Source: Taeniopygia guttata
Taxonomy: Eukaryota; Chordata; Aves; Passeriformes; Estrildidae
DNA: 64,000 nt
Assembly (NCBI RefSeq): GCF_048771995.1
Contig: NC_133027.1
Coordinates: forward strand, 103,414,501 to 103,478,500
Reading direction: 5' to 3'
The notes under the pieces were generated by a model that saw only the letters and a list, made by a program, of their open reading frames with translations, did not search any database and was not told where the DNA came from. The first letter of the stretch is position 1, and the number at the start of each line of letters is the position of its first letter. Position numbers and translations under genes: made by a program. Of this stretch, positions 45,885 through 57,007 are shown piece by piece.

Positions 45885-48800
45885 AATTGTTAAAGCTGAG
45901 GAGAATCTCCAGTTCAGCACTCAGAGTTTCAGGAGATGGTGTGGAGAACTGAGATGCATTTAAAAACAAATGTGTCATGCTGTGCTTCCATATTTCATGC
46001 TAAAGACTTGCCACAAAGTGTATGTATTTTTATGTTGTTGCAGTAGAGCTGCTTTATCAAAGAAGAAAAATTGCTATGGATGGGGAAAAGGAAATCATCT
46101 GACTTTCTCTGACTTTACTTGAACATTTCCTACTTGTTTTATAGGAAAAACCTCAGTGAATTTGATCATGGAAATCTAAATATCTTAACATATCCAGCTG
46201 CTAAAATTATGATACCTATATCTGGGATATGATTACTGTCCTATCCTAGTATGCATTAAAATATTTTTTCAGTACTTTCAAGCTACTTATTTTTTGTTGT
46301 TTTTGTTGGACACTTGTAAGTATTTCCATATGTTGACCATACATGGCATTTTACCAAAATATAGGTAAATCTGCATGTATTGTATCTAGCAACTGCAGAA
46401 ATGTACTCTACTATAAAAAAATACTACACCTCCCCCACACACACCAAAAAAGAAACAAAACCCCCCCCAGATATCGATAACTTGCTAGCAGTGAGTCAGA
46501 AAGATGATTTTCATTATAAAGCTCACATAAGGGTGCTCTTTGTATTTGAAGACACTGAATGAAGTAAAATATTTATGAAGTTGGTGTTGTGTACAGTAGG
46601 AAGTCTTGTGAGAAGCTAACTGAAGTATGAACCCACACTTTGCTGGGTGTTCAGTTGTTCAGGTCTGCTCCACAAAATTAATTGTGGATTCTTTTAACAG
46701 GAACTTACATTTGTTTTTTATGTAAATAGGAAATTTTGAGTGGATCATCCCTGGAGGAGTAAGAACTGTGTTATACGCTAAAGTTGTAGTTGACACTTCT
46801 TAAAAATATCAGAAAGATGTGATCCCTATAATGAAGTATTTGTATGTCTGAGAATTGTAAAGACTAGCAGAAATAATGTTGATTTAGATACAGAATGACA
46901 TCTTGATAGAAATGTTGGAAGAGTCAGCTGGCTGTGTAAGCACCTTTGAGCATTTCCTTGAGAAGAGTGACAGTGAAAGTGTTGAGCAATACAGCATTGC
47001 TTGAAAGTATGAAAAAAGGAGAAGGAGGAAGGAGTTGGGCAGGGTTGCCTGGGAATTAAACTGCCAGCAAGATGCCAGGAGGTCTGTGAACTGAACCAGT
47101 GCTGACTAATGTTCTTCCTTCCCCTAAAGCACTCTACTTCTAGAAGCAGTTTTCCTGATAGTGTATCATGATGCTAATGGGCTGGAAAATGCGACAGTGA
47201 CTAATGCTTCACCAGCTCTGTTCAAACATGTATTTCTATTTTTTTAGCTCAGTGTCCTAAGAAACTAAGGCTTGTGTAATTGTGCCGTTAGAAAGTCAAG
47301 CCCCTTACTGATGTGGCTAATATCAGTTAAATTTGAGAGTGAGGGTGGTTGCAAATGTAATTATACTTCTGCAAAGTCTGAAATGACAGCTGAGTAAGAA
47401 GAGAGCATGTGTTTTAGTGGCTGCTGAGGGCCAGGCAGGCTCAGCTCATACCTGTGAGCTGCCTGGCAATCAGTGAATGCACACTGGTCAGCCTGGCACC
47501 TGATGTGTCACTGGTCACACTGGTCCTGATGTGTCTTATCTGGTGCCCAGTGGAGATACTGAGAAGATGTAGATAAGCAAAATTAGCTTTTATCGAGTTT
47601 GAGGAAATGAAACAGAGAGATTCTTGAGAAATGAAGAAAAATATCTCACACAATTTCTTTCTTGCAAAAGTTTTCTGTTTCTGGTATTGTTAGGTGTTTA
47701 CTTCTTTGCCATTGATTTTCTACTGCATTGTAACAGCATTCGTGTGAATTTGTAGATTCATTTAGCTGGCCCATGCTGCTCTGCTTTGCTGAGGGAAGTT
47801 GTTTTCTTTCCATGATGTCCAATTTTGCATGGAATGAACTAAGAGCCCTAATGCACCCCCAGTGTTGCTCTGAAGACTTAGGAAGTTTGGTGAGCAGTTT
47901 AATAGGGCCTGATTTCAGTGTTACCACTCACCGTGGTAGCATTGCTTTTGCCTCCTTTCTGCTTGCTTGTTGCTCACTCTTTTGTACAGCTGCTCCTGTT
48001 TGTTCAGCTGAAACGGCAGGGTGAGCAAGGCACGGAACCTGTCCAGCTGAAAATTAGCCCAATGATGTCTTTTCTTTTCTTTCATGGGAAAAATAAGCCC
48101 CAAAAGCTTTGTTTGTGATCTTATGAGTATGTGTGTGTCTTTTTAGTTTTATTTTCTTTTTTCTGATACCGCATGGGCAGGAGCTATTTACTTGAAGAAT
48201 TTCTGGAAAGAATCCTGCTTTGATACTTTCTTCTGGGATTATTTTTTTGCTTGCTCTAAGTATAAATGAATTTTGCTTTTGTATTCAATGTTTCTTTTGT
48301 CCTCTTCAAAGGTTATTGCCTCAGAGCTGTCACAGGTGGTTCTTATTTTTCTGGTCATGCTGTTACAGCAGTACTGTTTCTTGAACTTGTCTTCCCAGTC
48401 CTTTTTTCCCCTCTGTATAGCTGTTGCAATATCTGTTCTATTCTCCTCCAATTATTACAGTTAACCTCTGCCCTTTTTCTTTTGTAAACTTGTAACTATT
48501 TCAACAACAAAGTGATGTTGATATAAAAAGCTAAAATAAGTTGCGTGCAATTGTGAAGGATGTGAATTTAAGGTAGCAATCCAAGGGTTTTCTCCTGAGA
48601 AGCACATCTCTTCAGGTGAACTGTGGGATTGTTTTTTTTAAGTATGTTTTTTCTAATTGGAATGTTTTGGGTGCTGGGTAGAGAAAAAGGAAGGTTCATA
48701 CATTTTAGTAAATGAGCTGCTTTCAGCTCTGTTTACCTCTTGAATCCAGAAGGAGATGAGACCCTGTCTGCATGGAGTTACTTCAGAGGAAAGCTTCAGT

Positions 48801-49363
48801 GCCTGGTAGCAGGGCTTCACCATCTCCTCTACACTTTGTCTCCTCCATAAATGGCACCTTGGAATTGAAGATCTGTTTGGGGGCTTTTAGCAATACTTTG
48901 TTTACTACCCGCTCATATTGTGCGTTGTTCTTGAGAATACGTGAAGATTGCTCAGCTCCTTACAGGATTTGGGCCATAATCAAGGCTGACACTGACTGGC
49001 ATATTGTCAAATTGTGCATGTATCATTTATTGTCAGATAACACTGGACATCCGTTAGTGTCTCTTGGCTAATCAAGAGTGTTGCCTCACATATTCTTACG
49101 ATGAGAGGGCGAAGGATTCTTGTCGTAGCTGCCAGCTTTCATCATCCGAGCGGATTGCAGAAGACGGGACTCTAGGGACAATTGAGAATAGGAAGTTTGA
49201 AGATTTGCTATGTTCTCCTGAAGCGTTGGAGTGACTTTCATAGACTCAGGGCATTGTCTCCAGAAGGTTGCTTTTGTCTCATTTGTTTTCTTTCGTCGTA
49301 GTTATTATTGCAAAATAAATGTCTAGTTATTTCTAAAACTGTCAATCTGCGTCTCTGTTCCAG

Positions 49364-49479
49364 GGCGATTTGATGAAACTGTGATTGAAGAAAGAAGGCA
49401 ATGTGCTGAAGATCTCTTGCAGTTTTCTGCCAATATCCCTGCTCTCTATAACAGCAAACAGCTGGAAGAGTTTTTTAAG
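49364..49479 (+). CDS. RPS6KC1: RPS6KC1 exon 4, end of PX domain
   Basis: Two bases complete Gly, then RFDETVIEERRQCAEDLLQF and SANIPALYNSKQLEEFFK, nearly identical to human. The ERRQCAEDLL helix carries the second PX basic residue. The acceptor is TGTTCCAG. The donor is AAG/GTTGGT, a non-consensus GT site. The 280 bases just upstream are unusual (see findings). Confidence 0.97.
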
Positions 49480-51413
49480 GTTGGTTAGTATTTGCAGAAG
49501 TACTTGGTTCTTACCAACATGACTGAAGTATAGGGCTGATTCTGCTTTAATTTATAAACCACGGAAGGACATTAGTCTGACATGCTTTGTGAAGGGACTG
49601 GGAGTTTTCCGTTCGCTCTGCAAGTGTGGCTTTAAAAAAACCCCATGCCACACCTCTACAAGGTGGAAAGTTTCACAGGAACTTCAGGTGAAGGGATTTG
49701 AATTTTTTTTTAATTGAGTGATGAGCAAAACTTGTGATGATAAATTCCAGTGGGAAATAATGTCACTGTTTGTATATTTTCAGTTGGTGTTAATAGTTTC
49801 AAACCAAAGAAGTGAAGACTGTTTCCTTCTGGTCTTTGTGGACTCAGGTCCACAGCAACAAATTTGGCATGTAACTAGTTGAACCTGCTGCTTGTACAGT
49901 GTTGTGAGAACCATAACAAATTTTAGGACAGTACATTGATGTGGACTTCCTTCTTATTACAGCTGAAGCAGTTTTTGTTCAATGGTTCCTTCAAACCTCT
50001 TTATTTTCAGTAAGCTTAGTCTAATGTTCTGCAAATTTGTAAGCATAAATTTACATGTACCCTGATAGTAACTCTCTGGAATTAAGGAAATGTTCATCTG
50101 GCTGAGATGGGACTTAAGGATACTAATGTGTTTAGTATATTTAAAGAATATATATGCAAGAGCAAAATTTTATCAAAGCTTAAGATTCTTCACTTGTTTT
50201 TGTGATGAAACTATTGCAGTGTTCTTTAAAACACTTAAAATAATGTTCTTTTTAGCTTTGGTGTCAATAAATGACTGTGAGAGCAAGTTAGACAATTTTA
50301 CTTTTTGGTTTATTTGCATTTGCATTTTTTTCAGTTCTTTGGAAATACTTCTGTGTTTTTGGGTAGTTTTCCAGACTTCTGTTTCCTTCCTTTGCTTAAT
50401 AAAAGTGTTAATTTTAGCCTCCCAATGGACCTTTTCTGGTTTTGCAGGGAAATGAATAAAACTAGAAAACAAATGTTTTTTTTTAGGACAAACTATGTCT
50501 TCAAGGGGGGTTATGCAAATGTAATAATTTAGATTCATTTGTTAGCTGATGTGGTGTCACGCTTTCCTTAAAAGAATCTTAGGTTTGGTCTGTCATCAGC
50601 TCAGCCTGTGTGCTTTTAGCTCTACCCATGGGTGGTTTTGTTCCTTTTCAGATTTTTGTGGCTGTGGAGAGAGACTTGGACAATGAATTCTTAGAAACAT
50701 CTGAAGGGAGTGTTCTGTGCATCTATGTGTTATAAACTCCAGAAGAATGAGCTGGCTTTTGCGAAAATGTGCTGGGCTGCTTCAAGACAGATTAGCAATG
50801 CTTGTTTGTAATATGATTTTGAAAATGGTGCATTTTTTGTTAAAGTGGCATGGAAGATGTGCACCTGAGATGTGAAGCAGAAATTAAAATAAGAACAAAA
50901 AACATTTAGGTTGTTTCTAGTGCTATTGATACTTCTCTTAGCTTTGATTCCTTTTAGGCTTGGAGAGGAATGTCCTCCTTGTATCTTCGTAAAGTCTCAA
51001 CTACAACTGAACTCAAGATAATGGGTCATGAGTGGGACTAGTCTGATGGACAGTCCTGTGCTTGGGAGCACCACTGAAGGGCACAGACTATATGTGACAC
51101 AAGAGATCAGGAGCATTATTATTCTCTCCATGTTAGACTTGGGTGTGCAGGTCTGTGTGGTTCAAAATTCTGAACCTGCAGTAGGCTAAATATTTAGATA
51201 TCTGGTCAGTCTGTGGCAACCAAGCATGGCTTAACTGAAAGTCCTTGTTTAATCTTGCAGGCTTATATGGTTTAATTAAATTCATTAACTCTAAAGAACG
51301 GAGCACTCACTGATCAGGAAATATCATTTTGGCTATCACTTCTATTCAATGAGAATTTCCATAGAACAAAGCAGTTGAGTAATTCCTTTGCCTTTTTTTT
51401 TTTTTTTTTTCAG
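49480..51413 (+). other. RPS6KC1: RPS6KC1 intron 4
   Basis: About 1.9 kb, donor GTTGGT, acceptor with an 18-T tract. No other feature recognised. Confidence 0.75.
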
Positions 51414-51507
51414 GGTGGAGAGGTGCATGATGGCTCTGAGTTGATTGGTCCTGTTGAGCCTCTGTCTGACTCTCTGACTGACAACCTGTCTGACTGCAGC
51501 TCTGAAG
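51414..51507 (+). CDS. RPS6KC1: RPS6KC1 exon 5, acidic linker
   Basis: GGEVHDGSELIGPVEPLSDS LTDNLSDCSSE plus one base, donor GTTTGC. Human has GGIINDSSELIGPAEAHSDS. The linker between PX and MIT is Ser/Asp-rich and probably disordered. The acceptor follows an uninterrupted run of about 18 T. Confidence 0.94.
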
Positions 51508-52095
51508 GTTTGCTTTCTCTTCCCACATAACCGCATAGCATGATCTGTTTTAAAGCAGCTCGTAAATGGCAAGTGACAGATTTCTTCGTGGATTATTGGC
51601 TTCCAGTTTCTGTTTGCTTGTAATGGCAAAAATGCTGAGCTGGGATTGGCAAGAGAGAAATTTGGCTCAGCAGAGCTGTCTGCACTTCTGGAAGTTTTAT
51701 TCTAAAGGTGTACATGCTTGGATACCACGTGTAGAGTAATTTTAGTGGCACTTGACTTGCACTAATAGTAGTATAGCTGTAAGGAAGGGTCAGTCAGCCC
51801 AAATAAATACTGTACTAGAGCTTCTTGCCTGCCTCTAGGCTGAGTCAGTTTAAGCATTTCTGTGTACCATGCAATCCTTCAGATATTTATGTGTTTCTTA
51901 GTTATGCTTGGTCCTTGTGATTTCTAGGAAATTCTTCTTTAACTCTGAAGTTTTCTTTTGGAATTGCTTAGCACTCGTGTATAAATTCACATTATTATAC
52001 AAAAATGTCTTAAGTTTGTCTAGGAAGGGCTCTGATCTTTCTGGCATAGAATTTACTTTGATAAAACAATCCTTGCATAACAAAAAATGGATTTT

Positions 52096-52699
52096 TGTTG
52101 GGGAAGATGAAACAGGAAAGCCTTATAAATATGATTGCTTGGCAAAAGATTTTGAGAATATAGAAACTATAAGGGAAATTGAAATGAAAGCAAGCTTTGA
52201 GATACCAAACCTTAGTTACTAAAAAACTGAAAAACAATAGTATGGCCAGCTGAAGGTAATTCCCTTTTAATTAAACAATACCCTCTGCTTACAGGCAAGT
52301 CCAAGGGTCGGAACAGACCCTACTAGCTTAGCAAAAGGGGTCCAAAGAGTAGTTTTTAAGGTTTAAAATGAAACACAGTATAGTAATGTAATAATTCTTA
52401 TAAGCTATATGTAAATGCTATAAGATTTGTATCTTGTACTAAACTAGTTAGTAAAAATTAAAATATTCAACACAAAAGAAAATTTATTATATTGTAACAA
52501 AAACTTCTCTTTCTTACTCTCTTACCTTCTCTTACTCTCTTACTCTTTCAACTCTCTTTCAAGCCTACTTAGAGATGGAGCTGGCAGCTCCAAACAGAAC
52601 CCCTACATCCACACCCTTTACAATAAACCTCAAATTCCAAAACCTAACTTCAAAAATCTCTTGTCCATCCCAGCCCTCCTACCCACCCACACTCCTACA
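52096..52699 (+). mobile_element. Solo LTR, class II (ERVK/beta-alpha-like)
   Basis: A 604-bp fossil starting TGTTGGGGAAGATG and ending CACTCCTACA (TGT...ACA), flanked by a perfect 6-bp target duplication GATTTT (52,090-52,095 and 52,700-52,705). AATAAA at 52,622-52,627 lies about 72 bases before the end, giving + orientation, the same as RPS6KC1. A CTCTTACTCT-type pyrimidine stretch precedes it. No internal viral region adjoins. Six-base duplications are usual for alpha/beta-retrovirus-like elements. The perfect duplication suggests fairly recent insertion. Confidence 0.88.
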
Positions 52700-52929
52700 G
52701 ATTTTGTCTCCTAACAGTGGGTGGGAGACAAATATTTTTTTTCTTGAGCTTGTATGTCTTGTCACTGGGATCTCTCTGTATCAGTAACTTTGTGCTTAGT
52801 TGTACAATGTATTCTACATAGGAAGTGAGCTTTGCATTTTATTTTGTAGTACCTTCTATAATGTTAATGAATTAATGTCCCCACATTATTTTGCTCTGTG
52901 AAGGGAAAGGTATAGAAGTTGTTGTTGTT

Positions 52930-52975
52930 TGTATATGTATATACACACACATATAACATATATGTCTATATGTAG
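52930..52975. repeat. TATA/CA microsatellite
   Basis: Alternating run such as GTATATGTATATACACACAC followed by ATATAACATATATG. Confidence 0.75.
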
Positions 52976-55900
52976 TTGTTTAGTTGAAGAGGGCAGTTAT
53001 GAAGTGCTAGTTATGAAGAGGGCTAGTTATATAGCACTAACTAGTTTTAAGGGGTTTTAATGTTATCTGTGAAATTTAACATTTTAGATTCTGACAATGC
53101 ACTCACTTTACACTGTGCCCTATAAAATAAAGAGTGCTTCTAAAAGTGCTTAATGTGAACGCTTCTATTCATTATTCACAAGGGCCTCATTCTTAGCAGA
53201 TTTAGCAGTTCCTTTATGTCAGATAAAATACTGAAAATAAAAAAATCTTGTAAAGTAGAAGAATTCTTTGATACCCTTCTGAATCGGCTGGAGGGCTTTT
53301 ACAGGATCCTTGGAGCAACTATGAGCACAGGAGTTGGATATGCTGAATGTGAGTTTTGTGGAGTTATATTTTCTAAAAACCTATGTGTCTTCCAGCTCAT
53401 ATCTTCTTATGTTTGAAAGCAGATTATGGTGGGGGGAGGCTGTGGACAGAAGGAAACATCTGTCTGTAAAACCTCTAGATGGCAGTGGCAATACTCAGCC
53501 TTGAGTCCCTGAGTCTCTTCACAGCCTCCTGCCTGCATCTGATTTTTCTGGTTCTGGCAGTTAACTGTGGCTGGTTCACTCTGTCACTTTCTGTGGGTAT
53601 GCAAAGACCTCCAGTGGGCTCTGCTCCTTCAAGCTGTTGTACTGCCAAGAAGCAAATCCATCCCTTAACAGGTGCTGCTCTTTGCTTTTAAGGGTGGGTT
53701 GTGTTTTATCTGTTCTTTCCGGACAAAGTTCATTTTGCAGAAGGTGTGCACATTAATGGTGGAAGATGCAAAGTGACAGTAGTAGAAATGTTTTTGTACC
53801 AAAATAAGCAACAATTATCTTGCTTGTAAAAGGAGCTTGGCAGTTCATGCTTTCATAGGAATCTGCTTTTCAAGAGGTTAGGTTACCCAGGCTTTCCACC
53901 AGTTTTTGGAAACTGTGTTTACTTTTCAGATACCTGGTAAAATTGCACAAGGCAGAGATTTGTGTTCTATTTCAACATCATTATTCTCATCTTATATTCC
54001 TGGCAAACACTTTGTCTTCTTCTCTGAGTACATTGGAATGATGTTCAGATGTCCCACTTTCCCTTCATAAATCTTTCTGTATCAATTAACTTACCAGATT
54101 CTTTAGAGAACTTCATCAGGAAGTAATTTTTTTTTTCATTCTCTTTCCCCCCCCCCCCTTCTGTTTTACCATGTACACATCTTCCCAGAAATAATCCTGT
54201 ACACTTGAGATGCTTCCTACCCCATAAGCTGACTGGAAATACCATGACTATTGTTGTGTGGTGCCAGCTCTGGGCTCTAAACCTGACCTAAAGAAAAGTT
54301 TATTAGCTCAGGCTCTGTGCCATGCTAGCTGTGTTCATACAGCTTCTGGTCCAGTTGGCTACAAGACAAGAGCAAACATGTTTTGTTTGGGCTGCAGGGA
54401 GGGAAACTTAAGTCTGTGTGAAATCTGCTGTGTGGATGGGCTCTAATTCATCTCACCTGGGTGGCCTGAACACCCTTCCAAAACCCCCAGCTTTTCCATT
54501 CATGCTTTCTCTCTGCACTCTTTGTCCATCAATCAGATCTGCTTCCACCACCTGGTACCTCTAAGTGGTGGTTAATAAATGCTCTGTTCTCCACCCCCAA
54601 ATTTGATATTGCTGCCCCTAAATTGAGCAGGTGAATGGCCCATTATTATTATGCTACTTAAAGAATCCTCTGTCTTCCTACAACTTTTCTGTTGTGAGTT
54701 TTCTTTATTTCTTGGAGGATTGGGGGCTACACAGGCAGTTTTCTTCTCTGCCTGAACACTTCCATTTACGTCCCTTTCATGAGAAGATAGGAGCATTGTC
54801 TTCTATGCATCCTGTCCCTTCCTCTCAATTAGTATAGTGTCATAAGTATCAATCCCTTGCTTTTCAGACAAAGGGTGGCTGGTAATTTGTTTCCCTTCAC
54901 ATCTTTTTCCTCTCACTCATGTTAAGGAACTGCTGGCTTTTAGAAAAGCAGTATTTCTACAGTGCCTTCTTACTCCTCTTCCACAAATTGTAAACTTCTA
55001 TAACTCTACAGCTGCAAAATAGAAAAGGAAGTTTGAGGGAGTTGCCTTTGAATCTGCTTCTAGCTGCTGCCATGTACTTTTTGAAAATAATTCAGAATCC
55101 GTTACGTGGAAATGTGGTTAAACTTGTCACTCTGACAATTATATAGGCGAAAGCAAACACCAGGTTTTAGCTTAAATTTACTTTCTCTGTGCATGCAAAC
55201 AGCTAAATGTCTTGACCTTGTTGCCTGTTTTATTGCCTCAGTGGGTACATGTGCCAAGGTGATAAAACAAACTGCTACTTGATATCCAGGTGGCACTGCC
55301 AAATTTGTGGCTTGCTCCATATGTCTCATGCAGAGTACTATTCTGGAATGACGTTTTTGAGCCTGAAAGCTGGCTTTTTTTTTTTTTGCTCTTGGTGTGT
55401 AGGTCCCAGCTTTGAAAACTTTACTGTTTTAAGTCTCCTTAGCCATAAATCATCAGAGCAGAGAAAGTTAGGGACTATAGTCTTGTTGCTGTTGAAATGA
55501 GGTGGAGTGTGGGGTTTGAATAATCCCCCATCCAAGCAAGGACCTGTGTTATGTTTTTAAATCTTGGAAGCAGTGAGAAATGGCAAATCTAATACCTAAT
55601 TTTAATGGTGTGTTAACAAATGGGTATCTCTGATAGCCAGTCAAAGAGCAGTTTCATAATATGTATTTTTACTTATAGGAGGGTCATGTATTTTCATTCT
55701 GATGGCGAAGGAACTTGCAAACTTTTGTACACATGGGCATCAGAAACATTTTTGTCCTTCTTTTCAGTTCGAAAGGATTTAAGTGGGCTTGATGATGTGA
55801 CACTTACAAGCCAGTCGGAATGTGGAGGTGAGATCTAGAAGTTATCTCCATTACATTTGTGGAAATGAAATCATTAGAAAGCTATAATTGAATGAATGCC

Positions 55901-56644
55901 TTTTGTGGATTATAGTCCTTACAGAATGAATGGTATATATGTGAAATACCTTTGTTGTCATTTATTGCCAAATAACCATGAAAAGTACCTGTGGTGTAGT
56001 TACCGAAGTTCAGCTTGCATTAAGGGTGTAGTGACTTATGGCAAATGTAAAATAAAATGTGTTAGCTCAGATTTGCATGATGAAAGAGGTGTTAAGTTAT
56101 TTATTTATTTATTTAACCACGTGTTAGCAATAAAGGAAGATTATATGTATTACATGTGAGCTGAGTGCTGCATGATGCGTAAGCTGACAGTAACTCTGTG
56201 TTAATTCAAACTCCTAATTTACTATTTTGAGGATGCTTCATCTTACTGATTTTAAACAGTATGTTGGGATTTGTTGCAACAGTAATTTGGCTCCTGCTGG
56301 CTGACTTTTCTAGTAGCAGTCACACAGGTTTACTTTTGTAATTTCCCAGAGCCCAGTGGTGAGCTGCTTTGGAAGTTTAAGCTGGGTGTTAGATGTTGGT
56401 CTCTTCTTTCCCAGTACTGAAATGAAGACCAGTTGTTCTACAAAGTTTCTACTTAATTAAAAAAAAATGTTTCTATAGGTACTAAAATTTTTTGGAGACA
56501 GCATTGCAATCCGGGAGTTTCTGTGGGCATTCTGAGGAAACTGCATAAGTGAAAAGAGCTAAACCTTTGAATGGGTTAAAGAATTTTGAAGGCTCCTAAG
56601 GTATATGAGCAGTCTAGAGTAATGGATGTCTTTCTGACTTACAG

Positions 56645-57007
56645 GCTTCTCCAGTGACAGCGACCTGATCTCTCTGACAGTCGATGTAGATTCTCTCGCC
56701 GAGGTAGATGATGGAATGGCATCCAACCAAAGTTCTCCCAGCAGAGCTGCTGGCCTTTCTGTTACTTCTGAACCCCCAGTCCAAAGCACTCTGGCATCTG
56801 AGCAGGAGTGGAGCAAAGCTGAAGGAGAAAAGGAAAGCCATGGTTTGTTTACTGGAAGCTTAAAATCCAAGCCAGGCAAACAAGATTACTTGGAGAAAGC
56901 GGGCGAGTTAATAAAACTGGCCTTGAAGAAGGAGGAGGAGGAAGATTATGAAACTGCCTTAAGCTTTTATAGAAAGGGGGTTGATCTGCTTCTGGAAGGT
57001 GTTCAAG
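56645..57007 (+). CDS. RPS6KC1: RPS6KC1 exon 6, linker and MIT domain
   Basis: Two bases plus 120 codons plus one base. FSSDSDLISLTVDVDSLAEV is conserved. A variable Ser-rich stretch follows, then YLEKAGELIKLALKKEEEED and YETALSFYRKGVDLLLEGVQ, the first two helices of the MIT domain, a binding module for ESCRT-III tails. Acceptor CTTACAG, donor GTATGG. The next exon is outside the window. Confidence 0.97.

Larger units (their letters stand above)
42418..49363 (+). other. RPS6KC1: RPS6KC1 intron 3
   Basis: About 6.9 kb. Contains the T/G-rich degenerate array at about 43,130-44,640, a T-run of more than 20 at about 45,737-45,758, a 30-bp-spaced direct repeat at 45,841-45,884, and a CpG-bearing block at about 49,075-49,363. 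Confidence 0.75.
51508..56644 (+). other. RPS6KC1: RPS6KC1 intron 5
   Basis: About 5.1 kb. Contains a solo LTR at 52,096-52,699, a TATA/CA microsatellite near 52,930-52,975, a local duplication of GTTATGAAG-like units at about 52,990-53,045, and C- and T-runs near 54,128-54,160. No coding sequence recognised. Confidence 0.75.

Noticed and set aside
51908-52222. Open frame of about 104 codons in RPS6KC1 intron 5 that looks protein-like
   Set aside because: Most of it lies inside the solo LTR that starts at 52,096. It spans the LTR boundary and the host intron, so it is chance openness in LTR sequence.
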